Below are positions 25,548-32,684 of a stretch of 64,000 bases of DNA, piece after piece. Source of the DNA: Mycolicibacterium hodleri (lineage in GTDB: Bacteria > Actinomycetota > Actinomycetes > Mycobacteriales > Mycobacteriaceae); assembly GCF_025822245.1 (NCBI RefSeq), contig NZ_JACKTL010000033.1, positions 172,434 to 236,433 on the forward strand. The letters run 5' to 3'. The stretch's first letter is position 1; every line of letters starts with the position of its first letter. The notes below the pieces were generated by a model. The model ran no database searches and was not told the DNA's origin. It saw only the letters and a program-made list of their open reading frames with translations. A program made the position numbers and the translations under genes.

Positions 25548-25862
25548 TCAATGCGCGAGCTTGAGTCCGACCACGCCGCCGATGATCATCACCAAGAACG
25601 CCGCCTTGAGGAGCGACGCCGGTTCGTCCCCCGTCGCCATCGCGTAGACCACGGTGAGGACTGCGCCGATCCCCACCCAGACGGCGTAGGCGGTCCCGAC
25701 CGGCAGGTCCCGCATCGCGTAGGCCAATCCCCCCATGCTGGCGACGAGCGCCACCAAGAACACCACGCTTGGCGACGGCTTGCTGAATCCCTCGGACTTG
25801 TCGAGGGCTGTTGCCCACACGGCTTCCAGGACACCCGATACGACCAACGCCACCCAGGACAC
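25548..25862 (-). CDS. sugE: SMR transporter, guanidinium exporter Gdx/SugE type
   Basis: A 104-residue four-helix small multidrug resistance protein. GTG 25862 is chosen because GGGGAG lies 6 bp upstream and MSWVALVVSGVLEAVWA aligns with the start of E. coli Gdx (SugE). The proton/substrate-coupling Glu is in VLEAVWA (E13). GFSKPSPSVVF, LPVGTAYAVWVGIGAV and IIGGVVGLKLAH are Gdx rather than EmrE signatures. Gdx exchanges guanidinium for protons across the membrane. The guanidine-III riboswitch immediately upstream strongly supports this substrate and on-demand control. Confidence 0.9.
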   Translation of the reverse strand: MSWVALVVSGVLEAVWATALDKSEGFSKPSPSVVFLVALVASMGGLAYAMRDLPVGTAYAVWVGIGAVLTVVYAMATGDEPASLLKAAFLVMIIGGVVGLKLAH

Positions 25863-25874
25863 GAGAATCTCCCC

Positions 25875-25916
25875 GGGCCGTCTTGTCGCACACCGGGTAC
25901 GGCACCCATCGTCCGG
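25875..25916 (-). promoter_or_regulatory. Guanidine-III (ykkC-III) riboswitch controlling the Gdx exporter
   Basis: On the minus strand, CCGGACGA, then GCCGTACCCGG, then GCGACAAGACGGCCC reproduces the compact guanidine-III aptamer known from actinobacteria such as Thermobifida. The two CCGG tracts pair as one stem, and the hairpin-loop GCCGT pairs with the 3' ACGGC as the pseudoknot. The ribosome-binding GGGGAG (25869-25874) begins immediately after the last aptamer strand, and the start codon follows at 25862. Ligand-dependent control of translation initiation is the known mode for this class. Confidence 0.9.
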
Positions 25917-26096
25917 AAGCCCGCGTCGGGGCTCTGCTACGAACATGTCACATCCGCACTCGGGTGGCAAAGTCGCTCCGGTCACCACGAGACGGTCCGC
26001 GTGGCAGGAAACGTGAAAGACACTGTGTCGCAACGCCTTCGACCTAGATGGTCTCGACTCGGCGGCATGAAATGGTCCCCCAGGCCACGGGCGACG

Positions 26097-26537
26097 CTAA
26101 GCCTGATCTGGCGTCGGGCTTCCGTAATCCCAAGACAACGTTCTCACGGGTGTCATGCGGATGTAGGCGGCGCCAGGTCTCGGTTCGGTGGGCCACTCGG
26201 ACTCTGGAACGCCCCGCGCCCGGGCACCTTCTCTCGCGAGCTCGAGTGCTTCGCTTCGTTCGCGAACGATGCGGGCGTGACCTTGGAACATCACTCCCCG
26301 GATATCGGCCATGCTCGAGCCGTCTTCGAGCAAGACACTCACGTTCTGGTTGCCTTCGACGTTGGCAACCTTGCGCGTCCCGTCGCGCACACCCATGACG
26401 ATGTCGTGGCCCAGGCGAAAGTACCCAAGGGGTACCGAGTGCGGGAATCCGTCCTCGTCGATGGTGCTCAGTATCGCCCAGCCCGGGCGGCTGTCGAGAA
26501 ACGCCTCGATTTGTTCCTCACTGAGTTTGCGCGGCAT
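26097..26537 (-). CDS. PPOX-class (split-barrel flavin/F420) oxidoreductase
   Basis: A 146-residue protein of the pyridoxamine 5'-phosphate oxidase-like split-barrel superfamily. LDSRPGWAILSTIDEDGFPH, VPLGYFRLGHDIVMG and TRKVANVEGNQNVSVLLED are the cofactor-binding core; DIRGVMFQGHARIV and the terminal VRTLSWDYG are typical of mycobacterial F420- or FMN-dependent members. It probably reduces or oxidises a small molecule with F420 or FMN, but the cofactor cannot be settled from motifs. It is isolated, between the riboswitch-controlled exporter and a TetR gene. Confidence 0.78.
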   Translation of the reverse strand: MPRKLSEEQIEAFLDSRPGWAILSTIDEDGFPHSVPLGYFRLGHDIVMGVRDGTRKVANVEGNQNVSVLLEDGSSMADIRGVMFQGHARIVRERSEALELAREGARARGVPESEWPTEPRPGAAYIRMTPVRTLSWDYGSPTPDQA

Positions 26538-26761
26538 GAAGAGAGGTTAACAAGGCGTGCACCTGCGACGCCCGAGCCGAGACTGCCGGCCCAGTGCCCC
26601 AGAGCCGTGGAGGTGAAGCCCCGTGCCCGCCATCGTCGTCGCGAAGCCATGGTGGTCCTCGGACGCCCGAGGGGCGAGCGGTTTTCTCTGCGGGACGATC
26701 CTCAGTCGACGACGATGGCCGTCTTGCGCGAGATGACGAGTTCTTCGTCGTCCCGCAAATG

Positions 26762-27331
26762 TCAGGCGCCGACACCGCCGAAGACCGCCTCGACGAGGCC
26801 GTCGACGTAGGAGTCGGACAGTTCCGCGCCGTGGTAGGGAACGAGCATCCGGTGATATATCGGCCCGTACAGCATGTCCAGGATGACGTCGGGGTCCAGC
26901 CCGCTGCGAATTTCTCTGGCCGCCATGCCCTTTTGGATGATCGCCCTGGCCGTTTCCCTCCTCGGCTCTACCCAGTGCGTGATCACCGCCGTGCGCAGTT
27001 CGTCGTCTGACTGTGCGCGTGCGATCAGCGCGCGCAACGTCTCGCCGCGCGGGCCGCGGTACAGACCAACCAACGATCTCAGCGACACGGAGAGGCTTTC
27101 GCGCGCGCTTGGCAGGTCGGCAATTGGCGAGGCCAGATCGGCTTCGGCCAAGAAGGCATCCATCACCACCGTCGAGATGTTGGGCCAACGCCGGTAGATC
27201 GTCGTCTTCGCGACGCCGGTTCGCTCGGCCAGCCGCTCCATGGTGAGTGCCTCGTAACCGACCTCGCCCCCGAGGCGCAAGGCCTCCGTCAGGATCAGGG
27301 CCGTGGTTTCGGCGCCCCTCTTTGGTGCCAT
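26762..27331 (-). CDS. TetR family regulator divergent from an SDR
   Basis: A 189-residue repressor. ATG 27331 is preferred because GGGGAG precedes it by 6 bp and the sequence APKRGAETTALILTEALRLG is a usual TetR opening; the open frame extends further upstream. The HTH is at residues about 20-55 (LTMERLAERTGVAKTTIYRR), with a W-rich helix after it, then an effector domain in the TetR_C style with DVILDMLYGPIYHRML. A textbook inverted repeat lies 75 bp upstream, just before the divergent SDR. It likely represses both genes until an SDR-related substrate appears. Confidence 0.88.
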   Translation of the reverse strand: MAPKRGAETTALILTEALRLGGEVGYEALTMERLAERTGVAKTTIYRRWPNISTVVMDAFLAEADLASPIADLPSARESLSVSLRSLVGLYRGPRGETLRALIARAQSDDELRTAVITHWVEPRRETARAIIQKGMAAREIRSGLDPDVILDMLYGPIYHRMLVPYHGAELSDSYVDGLVEAVFGGVGA

Positions 27332-27405
27332 CGGCCGCTCCCCGCGTCGTCGGACCGACATCGTAACCGCCCTCAGTTGCTTGGTTGACGTCTTGTTTGA
27401 CACCC

Positions 27406-27426
27406 AACGCTACGCTACGTAGCGTT
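27406..27426. promoter_or_regulatory. TetR operator palindrome
   Basis: AACGCTAC (27406-27413) and GTAGCGTT (27419-27426) form a perfect 8-bp inverted repeat with a 5-bp spacer; CGCTACGTAGCG inside it is itself palindromic. It sits 42 bp before the SDR start codon and 75 bp before the TetR start, where it could block both promoters. Confidence 0.75.
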
Positions 27427-27467
27427 GTATTCAACCGTTTGTCGCGAATCCAACTCGAGGAGGAATC

Positions 27468-28220
27468 ATGACCGTTGATCATCTCGGCGCGAATTTGGAC
27501 GGCAAGGTCGCCCTGGTGACCGGGGCAGCCAGTGGAGTCGGTCTGGCCGTTGCTCGACTACTGCAGGAATACGGCGTAAGCGTGGTCGCCGAGGACGTCA
27601 ATCCCGATGTGGTGGAGGTGTTCTCGGGCCTCGACGGCGTGGTGCCGTTCGTCGGCGACGTCACCACCGAACGCGCGGCGACCGACGCTGTCGCCTTGGC
27701 CGAGGACCGCTTCGGCGGACTCGACATCCTGATCAACAACGCTGGCGTCATCATCAACAAGCCCATCGTCGAGACGACGCTCGACGACTGGAACCGAATC
27801 CTGGGCGTCAACGTCACCGGAGCCTTCCTGCACACGCGTGAAGCCATGCGAGTCATGGCCCCTCGTCGACGTGGAGCGATCGTCAACATCGGGTCCTATG
27901 CGTGCTTTCAGAGCTTCGGCACGATCTCTGCCTATGCCGCTTCCAAGGGAGCGCTGGCACAACTGACGCGAACCGCCGCCCTGGAGGGAATCGACCACGG
28001 CATCCGAGTGAACGCCATCGGTTCCGGTGACGTCGTCACCAACATCCTCGGCGACCCCGACGACCTCGTCGAGCACGGCAAGGGCGCTCCGATCAAACGC
28101 GCGGCCGATCCCATCGAGATCGCTCACGCCGTGGCGTTCCTCGGATCCGATCTCGCAAGTTTCGCGGTTGGTGCGGTATGGATGCTGGACGGCGGAATGA
28201 GTGTCGCCATTCCGAACTGA
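27468..28220 (+). CDS. SDR family oxidoreductase under TetR control
   Basis: A 250-residue classical SDR. GAGGAGGAATC precedes ATG 27468. LDGKVALVTGAASGVG is the cofactor-binding Gly-rich loop, DILINNAGVI the stabilising NNAG, IVNIGSYACF gives the catalytic Ser, and YAASKGA the Tyr-x3-Lys. The C-terminal GAVWMLDGGMSV is standard. An acidic residue after strand 2 (VVAEDVNPDV) suggests NAD(H) rather than NADP(H). It is paired with the divergent TetR gene through a palindromic operator. Substrate unknown. Confidence 0.88.
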   Translation: MTVDHLGANLDGKVALVTGAASGVGLAVARLLQEYGVSVVAEDVNPDVVEVFSGLDGVVPFVGDVTTERAATDAVALAEDRFGGLDILINNAGVIINKPIVETTLDDWNRILGVNVTGAFLHTREAMRVMAPRRRGAIVNIGSYACFQSFGTISAYAASKGALAQLTRTAALEGIDHGIRVNAIGSGDVVTNILGDPDDLVEHGKGAPIKRAADPIEIAHAVAFLGSDLASFAVGAVWMLDGGMSVAIPN

Positions 28221-28262
28221 CGGCGTTGGGCTTCGATGGCGGAGCGGTCTGAAGACCCGGTC

Positions 28263-28943
28263 TCACCCCGAGACGACCGCGCGGCCCTTGGCGGCCCGGC
28301 CAATCCTCAGCGGACGGACGATCGCCGGCATCCCGCGCCATACGGCGTCGTCGGCCGTCACTCTGAACCCACAGACGCGCATCAGGTCTGGGGTGGGGCG
28401 ATTGCACACGCAGCCGCCGGCGAACTCGCGCCATGGGCGCAAGAGCCTGTCTTGGCACGCCGCACGGAAGGGGGACTCCGCCCGGACGTGTTCGATGAAC
28501 AGCAACTCGCCGTCCGGGCGCAGGACGCGGGCGATCTCGCGGAGCGCCCGTTCGGGCTCGGCGACCGTACAGAGCACCAGCGTCGACACCACGGTGTCGA
28601 CGGACGAATCGGCCAACGGCAAGCTTTCGGCCGCCGCGTCGACGATCCGCGCCGGCCGAGCCAGCCCGTCGACGCGTCGTGCGAGCTTGCGACGCATCGT
28701 GGGCTCGGGCTCGGCGAGCACGAGGTCGTCGACGTCAGTGGGATAGTGGGCCACGTTCAGGCCTGTGCCAGCACCGATTTCGAGCACGTGCCCTCGGGCG
28801 CCGGCCAGCAGGGCCCTGCGCCGTCGCCGCATGCCGGAAACCTCGCCACACCACAGAAAGGGGTCGTAGACGACGGCCATCACCCGCAACCACCAGGCGG
28901 GCGCCGTCGTGACGGGCGGTTCGGTGCATCCCACGTTGGACAT
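28263..28943 (-). CDS. Class I SAM-dependent methyltransferase
   Basis: A 226-residue methyltransferase of the UbiE/Methyltransf_11 type. Motif I is HVLEIGAGTGLNVAHY (about residues 50-65), the acidic end of strand 2 is DLVLAEPEPTM, and motif IV/post-I is LPLADSSVDTVVSTLVLCTV. A hydrophobic N-terminal stretch (WWLRVMAVVYDPFLWCGEVS) is common to mycobacterial members of this group. It could methylate a lipid or quinone-like acceptor. It lies 75 bp downstream of the hydrolase-LuxR regulator on the same strand and may be co-transcribed. Confidence 0.82.
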   Translation of the reverse strand: MSNVGCTEPPVTTAPAWWLRVMAVVYDPFLWCGEVSGMRRRRRALLAGARGHVLEIGAGTGLNVAHYPTDVDDLVLAEPEPTMRRKLARRVDGLARPARIVDAAAESLPLADSSVDTVVSTLVLCTVAEPERALREIARVLRPDGELLFIEHVRAESPFRAACQDRLLRPWREFAGGCVCNRPTPDLMRVCGFRVTADDAVWRGMPAIVRPLRIGRAAKGRAVVSG

Positions 28944-29018
28944 GCCGTGAACCTACGAAGCTCCCGCCACGGCGCGCATCCCCCAAGGGGGCCATCTTCC
29001 GGCAATGGCCGATAACGG

Positions 29019-30065
29019 CTACAGCAGCAGTCCCAGGCGCGCAGCCTCGGCCACTGCAGCAGTCCGCGACGGGCTGCCGAGTTTGTCGCGGATGTTGGCA
29101 ACGTGGCGGTGCACGGTATGTGGGCTCAGGCCCAACTGCTCGGCGATCTCACGGTCACCCAACCCGCTCGCCACGCAGGCGAGGATCTCGCGCTCCCGAC
29201 CCGACAGCAGAACCGCGTCGGCCGTCGTCCCGTCGGATGTCGTCGGTCGCGAGACCGCCAACGCCTGACGGCACGCGCGGATCACGGAGTCGACGTCACC
29301 GTGCCACGGAAAGTGCGAAGATCCCTGCAGCGGAACCAATCTGGCACCGGGAATCGCGGCTGCGACCTCCCGCCCGAACGGGAACGGCACGGCGCGGTCG
29401 TCGCGTCGATGTATGACGGTGGTGGGCTGACGCACCAGAGCCAGGTGGTCCCGGACGTCGAGGCGGTAGACCAGACGCAACATCTCGGCGGCGATGTCCG
29501 CGGTGGTGGACTCGCGCTGCAGCCGCGCGAAGCGATCCCGCTCTGCGGCGTCGGCGTCTCCGAGGAAGATGTCACCGAGCAGTCGTGACCCGAGGCCCCA
29601 ATGGGCGTGCACCGCCGCCACGATCGCGTCCGCAACGCCCGGAGTGGTCAGCGCGGCGCCGTCCGGGTAGGACCCGTAGAGCACCAGGCGGTCGACCCGC
29701 TCCGGGAGCGACGCGGCGAAGCCGACGGCGGTGCAACTGCCGGAAGACCCGCCGATGAGCGAGACGCGGTCGAGCCCGAGTTCGTCGAGAAGTGCACTCA
29801 ACATCGCGACTTCACCGTCGAGCGTCAGATCCGACGCGCTCAGGGTGTGATCCGACATGCCGACTCCGAGCCGGTCGTAGCGGATCAGCGTGTGGTCGCG
29901 CGCCACACCCTCCCAGAATCGCCGAACGCCGGGGCTCTGCCAGTCCAGTTCGAGGTGGCTCACCCACCACGCCGGCGCAACGAGGGGCGGACCCTCGCCA
30001 CGCACCTCGTATGCCAAGCGACGGTCGCCAAGGCTCAGGAAGCGAATCTCCGACTCGTCGAACAT
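29019..30065 (-). CDS. Alpha/beta hydrolase-LuxR fusion transcriptional regulator
   Basis: A 348-residue protein; ATG 30065 is chosen because FDESEIRFLSLGDRRLAYEV starts the fold and the upstream codons read as noise. Residues about 1-265 form an alpha/beta hydrolase with LIRYDRLGVGMSD, the nucleophile elbow GGSSGS (S107), HRRDDRAVP and GSSHFPWHG as catalytic Asp and His. Residues about 285-348 form a LuxR/FixJ helix-turn-helix (LSGREREILACVASGLGDRE, then LGLSPHTVHRHVANIRDKLG). The triad looks complete, so it may bind or hydrolyse its own signal. A methyltransferase gene follows. Confidence 0.85.
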   Translation of the reverse strand: MFDESEIRFLSLGDRRLAYEVRGEGPPLVAPAWWVSHLELDWQSPGVRRFWEGVARDHTLIRYDRLGVGMSDHTLSASDLTLDGEVAMLSALLDELGLDRVSLIGGSSGSCTAVGFAASLPERVDRLVLYGSYPDGAALTTPGVADAIVAAVHAHWGLGSRLLGDIFLGDADAAERDRFARLQRESTTADIAAEMLRLVYRLDVRDHLALVRQPTTVIHRRDDRAVPFPFGREVAAAIPGARLVPLQGSSHFPWHGDVDSVIRACRQALAVSRPTTSDGTTADAVLLSGREREILACVASGLGDREIAEQLGLSPHTVHRHVANIRDKLGSPSRTAAVAEAARLGLLL

Positions 30066-30184
30066 CGCCCTCAGCGTACGACCGCCGACCGCTGCGTTGG
30101 GCTGCCTCGGGAAACGTCCGCGATCGGTCCAATTATGCCGATAAACTGCGCGCTGTTGCGACGGGCGACGCAAAGGGACGTGAC

Positions 30185-30589
30185 ATGAAGCCTGGCTGGG
30201 TGAAGCGCACGTACTTGCGAGTGTTGGCGCGGACCATCAACCCCCTGGCCCTTGCCGCGGCGCGCTCGGGCCGCGGACCCTTCGCCCTGTTGCGGCACAC
30301 CGGACGGCGCAGCGGGCGAACGTATGAAACGCCGTTGATCCTGGCCCGCGTCGCCGGCGGCTTCGTGGCCGAGCTGACCTACGGCGCCGACGTCGCCTGG
30401 TGTCGCAACCTGGCCGCCAACGGTCGTGGCGAGGTCCTGGTCGGCGGAGCACTGTACCGGGTGACGGGGCTCGAACCCTACTCGACGGCGGCTGGCATGG
30501 ACGCCTATCCGCAGCCGCAGCGCACCATTCTGAAACTGTTGCGAAGGAGCGAATTTCGGCTCATCACAATCGCCGGCGACCGAACCTGA
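30185..30589 (+). CDS. Deazaflavin (F420)-dependent nitroreductase family protein
   Basis: A 134-residue split-barrel protein of the Ddn family found in mycobacteria and relatives. ATG 30185 begins KPGWVKRTYLRVLARTINPL. FALLRHTGRRSGRTYETPL is the hallmark phosphate/F420-binding segment, followed by GGFVAELTYGADVAWCRNLA and GRGEVLVGGALYRV. Ddn relatives reduce quinones or nitro compounds with F420H2 at the membrane surface. It is divergent from the hydrolase-LuxR gene and ends 11 bp from the convergent reductase-YceI gene. Confidence 0.82.
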   Translation: MKPGWVKRTYLRVLARTINPLALAAARSGRGPFALLRHTGRRSGRTYETPLILARVAGGFVAELTYGADVAWCRNLAANGRGEVLVGGALYRVTGLEPYSTAAGMDAYPQPQRTILKLLRRSEFRLITIAGDRT

Positions 30590-30599
30590 CCTCGGCCTG

Positions 30600-31790
30600 T
30601 CATACCGTCGGCGCCGCAGGCGCCTTGACCGCCTCTAGACTGACGGTGACGTCGACGGTGTCTCCGAGCATCGGGCCGCCCCCGGCCAGCAGGGGAGTGT
30701 CGGTCAGGACGCCGAAATCACTGCGCCGCAATGTGATCGCGCCGTCGAACCCGGCCACTTCACCGTGACCCATGCCAGCGCTCACGCCGAGGAATGAGAA
30801 CGCCAGTGGTAGGCGTTTGGTGATTCCGCGCAAGGTGAAGTCGATCACGAGCACCCAGTCGTCCTGCCCGGTGCCGTGCATGTCGACCGAGACGAGGGTC
30901 GCGGCGGGGAACTCGTCGGCGCCGAAGACGTCGGGTGCTCGCAGGTGCTCGTCGCGGGCTGGGTTGCCGGTGTCCACCGACCCGACCGCGATGGTCGCCG
31001 TAATGCTTGGAGTTCCGTTCTCGGGCAGTGTGATCGACCCGGAGAAGTCGCCGAACCGCCCACGGACCTTGCCGACCATCAAGTGGCGAACCGAGAACGT
31101 GATGGACGAGTGGACGGGGTCGATCGTCCACGTGCCGGGGGTGAGATCCCGCCCAACCGCCGACGTCGCCTCGACGCTCTTCTCGAGTTCGGTCGGCAGC
31201 TCGTAGAGTTCGCGTAAGACCAGGGCGTTGCGGGCCTGGATCAGTACACCACCCTCGTCGAGACGTCCGAGTTCGATGGGGGCGAAGCCGAGATCGGTGC
31301 ACAGCCCGGCTACGGCCGTGCTTGCCGCGGAGTCGTTGCTTGCCGCGAAGACAACGCGTTTCCCAAATTCGGGTGGGCGCTTCTCGGCGAGCTGCCTGGC
31401 GGCCGTTTGGTTGAACGACTTGACCACCGCGGCGCCCGGAAACGCCTCGGCGTTGTACTCGGTCGACAGGCGTCCGCCGAGGATTTGCTCGGAGTTGGGG
31501 ACCAAGAACGCGTTCGTGGTGTCCACGACAACTTTGCCCGACCAGTCTGTGCGGCGACCACCCAGCTCACGGACCTCGAGGAACGGAATGGCCAGGACGA
31601 TGACGTCTGCATCCAGGGCTGTGTCGAGGGTGGTCGGTGTGACCGATGCGGACAGTTCGGTGACGTCGATCGTCTCCGGGCCACGCGTGTTGGCCCAGAG
31701 CGTTGGGACGTGGTGGTCGGAAAACCGTTGCGCCAGAATCGTGCCGATGCTGCCGGTGCCCACGATGGCATATTGCGGAGTGCCGGTCAT
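30600..31790 (-). CDS. Fusion of an NADPH:F420 reductase-like domain with a YceI domain
   Basis: A 396-residue two-domain protein. Residues about 1-205 are a Rossmann protein like NADPH-dependent F420 reductase: QYAIVGTGSIGTILAQRFSD, DADVIVLAIPFLEV, KVVVDTTNAF, AAVVKSFNQTAA and RVVFAASNDSAAS. Residues about 220-390 form a YceI lipocalin-like barrel: GTWTIDPVHSSITFSVRHLM, GRFGDFSGSI, DVFGADEFPAATLVS and DFTLRGITKRLPLAF. YceI proteins bind isoprenoid or amide lipids; most are separate and many are exported, while this one is cytoplasmic. ATG 31790 overlaps the stop of a tiny upstream gene. It is divergent from a MarR gene. Confidence 0.8.
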   Translation of the reverse strand: MTGTPQYAIVGTGSIGTILAQRFSDHHVPTLWANTRGPETIDVTELSASVTPTTLDTALDADVIVLAIPFLEVRELGGRRTDWSGKVVVDTTNAFLVPNSEQILGGRLSTEYNAEAFPGAAVVKSFNQTAARQLAEKRPPEFGKRVVFAASNDSAASTAVAGLCTDLGFAPIELGRLDEGGVLIQARNALVLRELYELPTELEKSVEATSAVGRDLTPGTWTIDPVHSSITFSVRHLMVGKVRGRFGDFSGSITLPENGTPSITATIAVGSVDTGNPARDEHLRAPDVFGADEFPAATLVSVDMHGTGQDDWVLVIDFTLRGITKRLPLAFSFLGVSAGMGHGEVAGFDGAITLRRSDFGVLTDTPLLAGGGPMLGDTVDVTVSLEAVKAPAAPTV

Positions 31791-31870
31791 CGGACGAGCT
31801 CCGCAGTCCGACCAACAGCGGCGGCCACCTCGGCGAGTAATCCGGACGCGATCCATGCCGCGATGTTCAC
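31787..31870 (-). CDS. 27-residue hydrophobic peptide, DoxX N-terminus-like, coupled to the fusion gene
   Basis: GTG 31870 has GAGGAG 6 bp upstream. It encodes NIAAWIASGLLAEVAAAVGR and a few more residues, ending at a TGA that overlaps the ATG of the reductase-YceI gene by 4 bp. The sequence resembles the first helix of DoxX-family membrane proteins (MNIALWIxAGLLA), but the rest of DoxX is absent. It may be a remnant left by a deletion whose ribosome-binding site still drives the downstream gene, or a functional single-helix peptide. Coding status is inferred from the ribosome site and overlap only. Confidence 0.45.
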   Translation of the reverse strand: MNIAAWIASGLLAEVAAAVGRTAELVR

Positions 31871-31966
31871 GGGGGGCTCCTCGAAGACGTAGGCGTGCGA
31901 ACGGGGTTGGCCCCGAGCGGTTGCACCTGCGAGTGACGCATTCACGCGGGCACGGGCAGCGGGGGC

Positions 31967-32020
31967 ATTGGTTGATGCTTCAATCACCCTAGACCGAATT
32001 AATGTGACGCGTCAACCAAT
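31967..32020. promoter_or_regulatory. Inverted repeats in the divergent region, probable MarR operators
   Basis: ATTGGTTGA (31967-31975) and TCAACCAAT (32012-32020) are perfect 9-bp inverted copies 36 bp apart. Within the first lies TTGATGCTTCAA (31972-31983), the TTGA-N4-TCAA form favoured by MarR proteins. They lie between the reductase-YceI gene and the marR-type gene at 32150. Confidence 0.55.
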
Positions 32021-32111
32021 AGCCCGCATCGCACTCGTGGCCCGGCCCGCTGGCCGCTCACGGTCGATGGTTGACGGTGGAACTATCCTTCAGGCGGATG
32101 AGGAGGTCTGG

Positions 32112-32153
32112 ATGACAGCTGTGCGATGGGACGCCACCGGGTCGTCGCCATGA
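32112..32153 (+). CDS. Possible 13-residue leader peptide translationally coupled to marR
   Basis: AGGAGG at 32101-32106 lies 5 bp before ATG 32112, the best ribosome-binding site in the region. The frame encodes MTAVRWDATGSSP and its TGA overlaps the MarR ATG (ATGA at 32150-32153). The MarR start itself has no clear Shine-Dalgarno sequence. The simplest reading is a leader that feeds ribosomes to marR. It could alternatively be the end of a longer 61-codon frame, which looks non-coding. Confidence 0.4.
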   Translation: MTAVRWDATGSSP

Positions 32154-32638
32154 CGCGACCCAAGCGTGAACCTCGTCGGCCCAAAACGGTGTGGCTCGAC
32201 GACGATCAGCAGCGCGCATGGCGCCAGCTCCTGGCGTTGGTCATGGAGCTTCCGGCGGCCCTGGAAAGCGATCTCCAGCGCACCACCGGATTGACGACGT
32301 TCGAGTACCTGGTGCTGGCGAATCTGTCGGAAGCCGACGACAGGACGCTGCGGATGTCGGAGCTGGCCGCCCGTGCCAACTCGTCGTTGTCGCGGTTGTC
32401 GCACGTGGTCAGGCGCCTCTCGGACAACGGGTTGGTGATCAAGAGTGTCTGCGCCGATGACGGCAGGGTGAGCGTGGTCGAGCTCACGAAGGCGGGTATG
32501 AGGCGGGTTGCCACGGCGGCCCCGTTGCACGTCGCGAAGGTCCGTGAACTGGTGGTGGAACCGTTGACGAAGGCGGAGCTGATCGGGCTCGGCAGAGCGG
32601 CCGAGGCCATTACCGACCGGATCGCCGACTCTGGTTGA
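32150..32638 (+). CDS. MarR family transcriptional regulator
   Basis: A 162-residue winged-helix repressor. Residues about 55-120 contain TTFEYLVLANLSEADDRTLR, MSELAARANSSLSRLSHVVR (recognition helix) and LVIKSVCADDGRVSVVELTK (wing). ATG 32150 is supported by the overlap with a short upstream frame; ATG 32126 is in frame but lacks a ribosome site. It is divergent from the reductase-YceI fusion gene, with TTGA/TCAA-type repeats between, and so probably represses both. MarR ligands are usually phenolic or oxidising compounds. Confidence 0.85.
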   Translation: MTRPKREPRRPKTVWLDDDQQRAWRQLLALVMELPAALESDLQRTTGLTTFEYLVLANLSEADDRTLRMSELAARANSSLSRLSHVVRRLSDNGLVIKSVCADDGRVSVVELTKAGMRRVATAAPLHVAKVRELVVEPLTKAELIGLGRAAEAITDRIADSG

Positions 32639-32684
32639 TTGCACGTCTTTCTCGGCGTTCCAGCCACCGGGCGAAGCATTCACG

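Noticed and set aside
25863..26000. Guanidine-I (ykkC) riboswitch upstream of the Gdx gene
   Set aside because: Only the 3' end looked similar; the CUAGGG and GGUCCGAGAG parts are absent, and the sequence fits guanidine-III much better.
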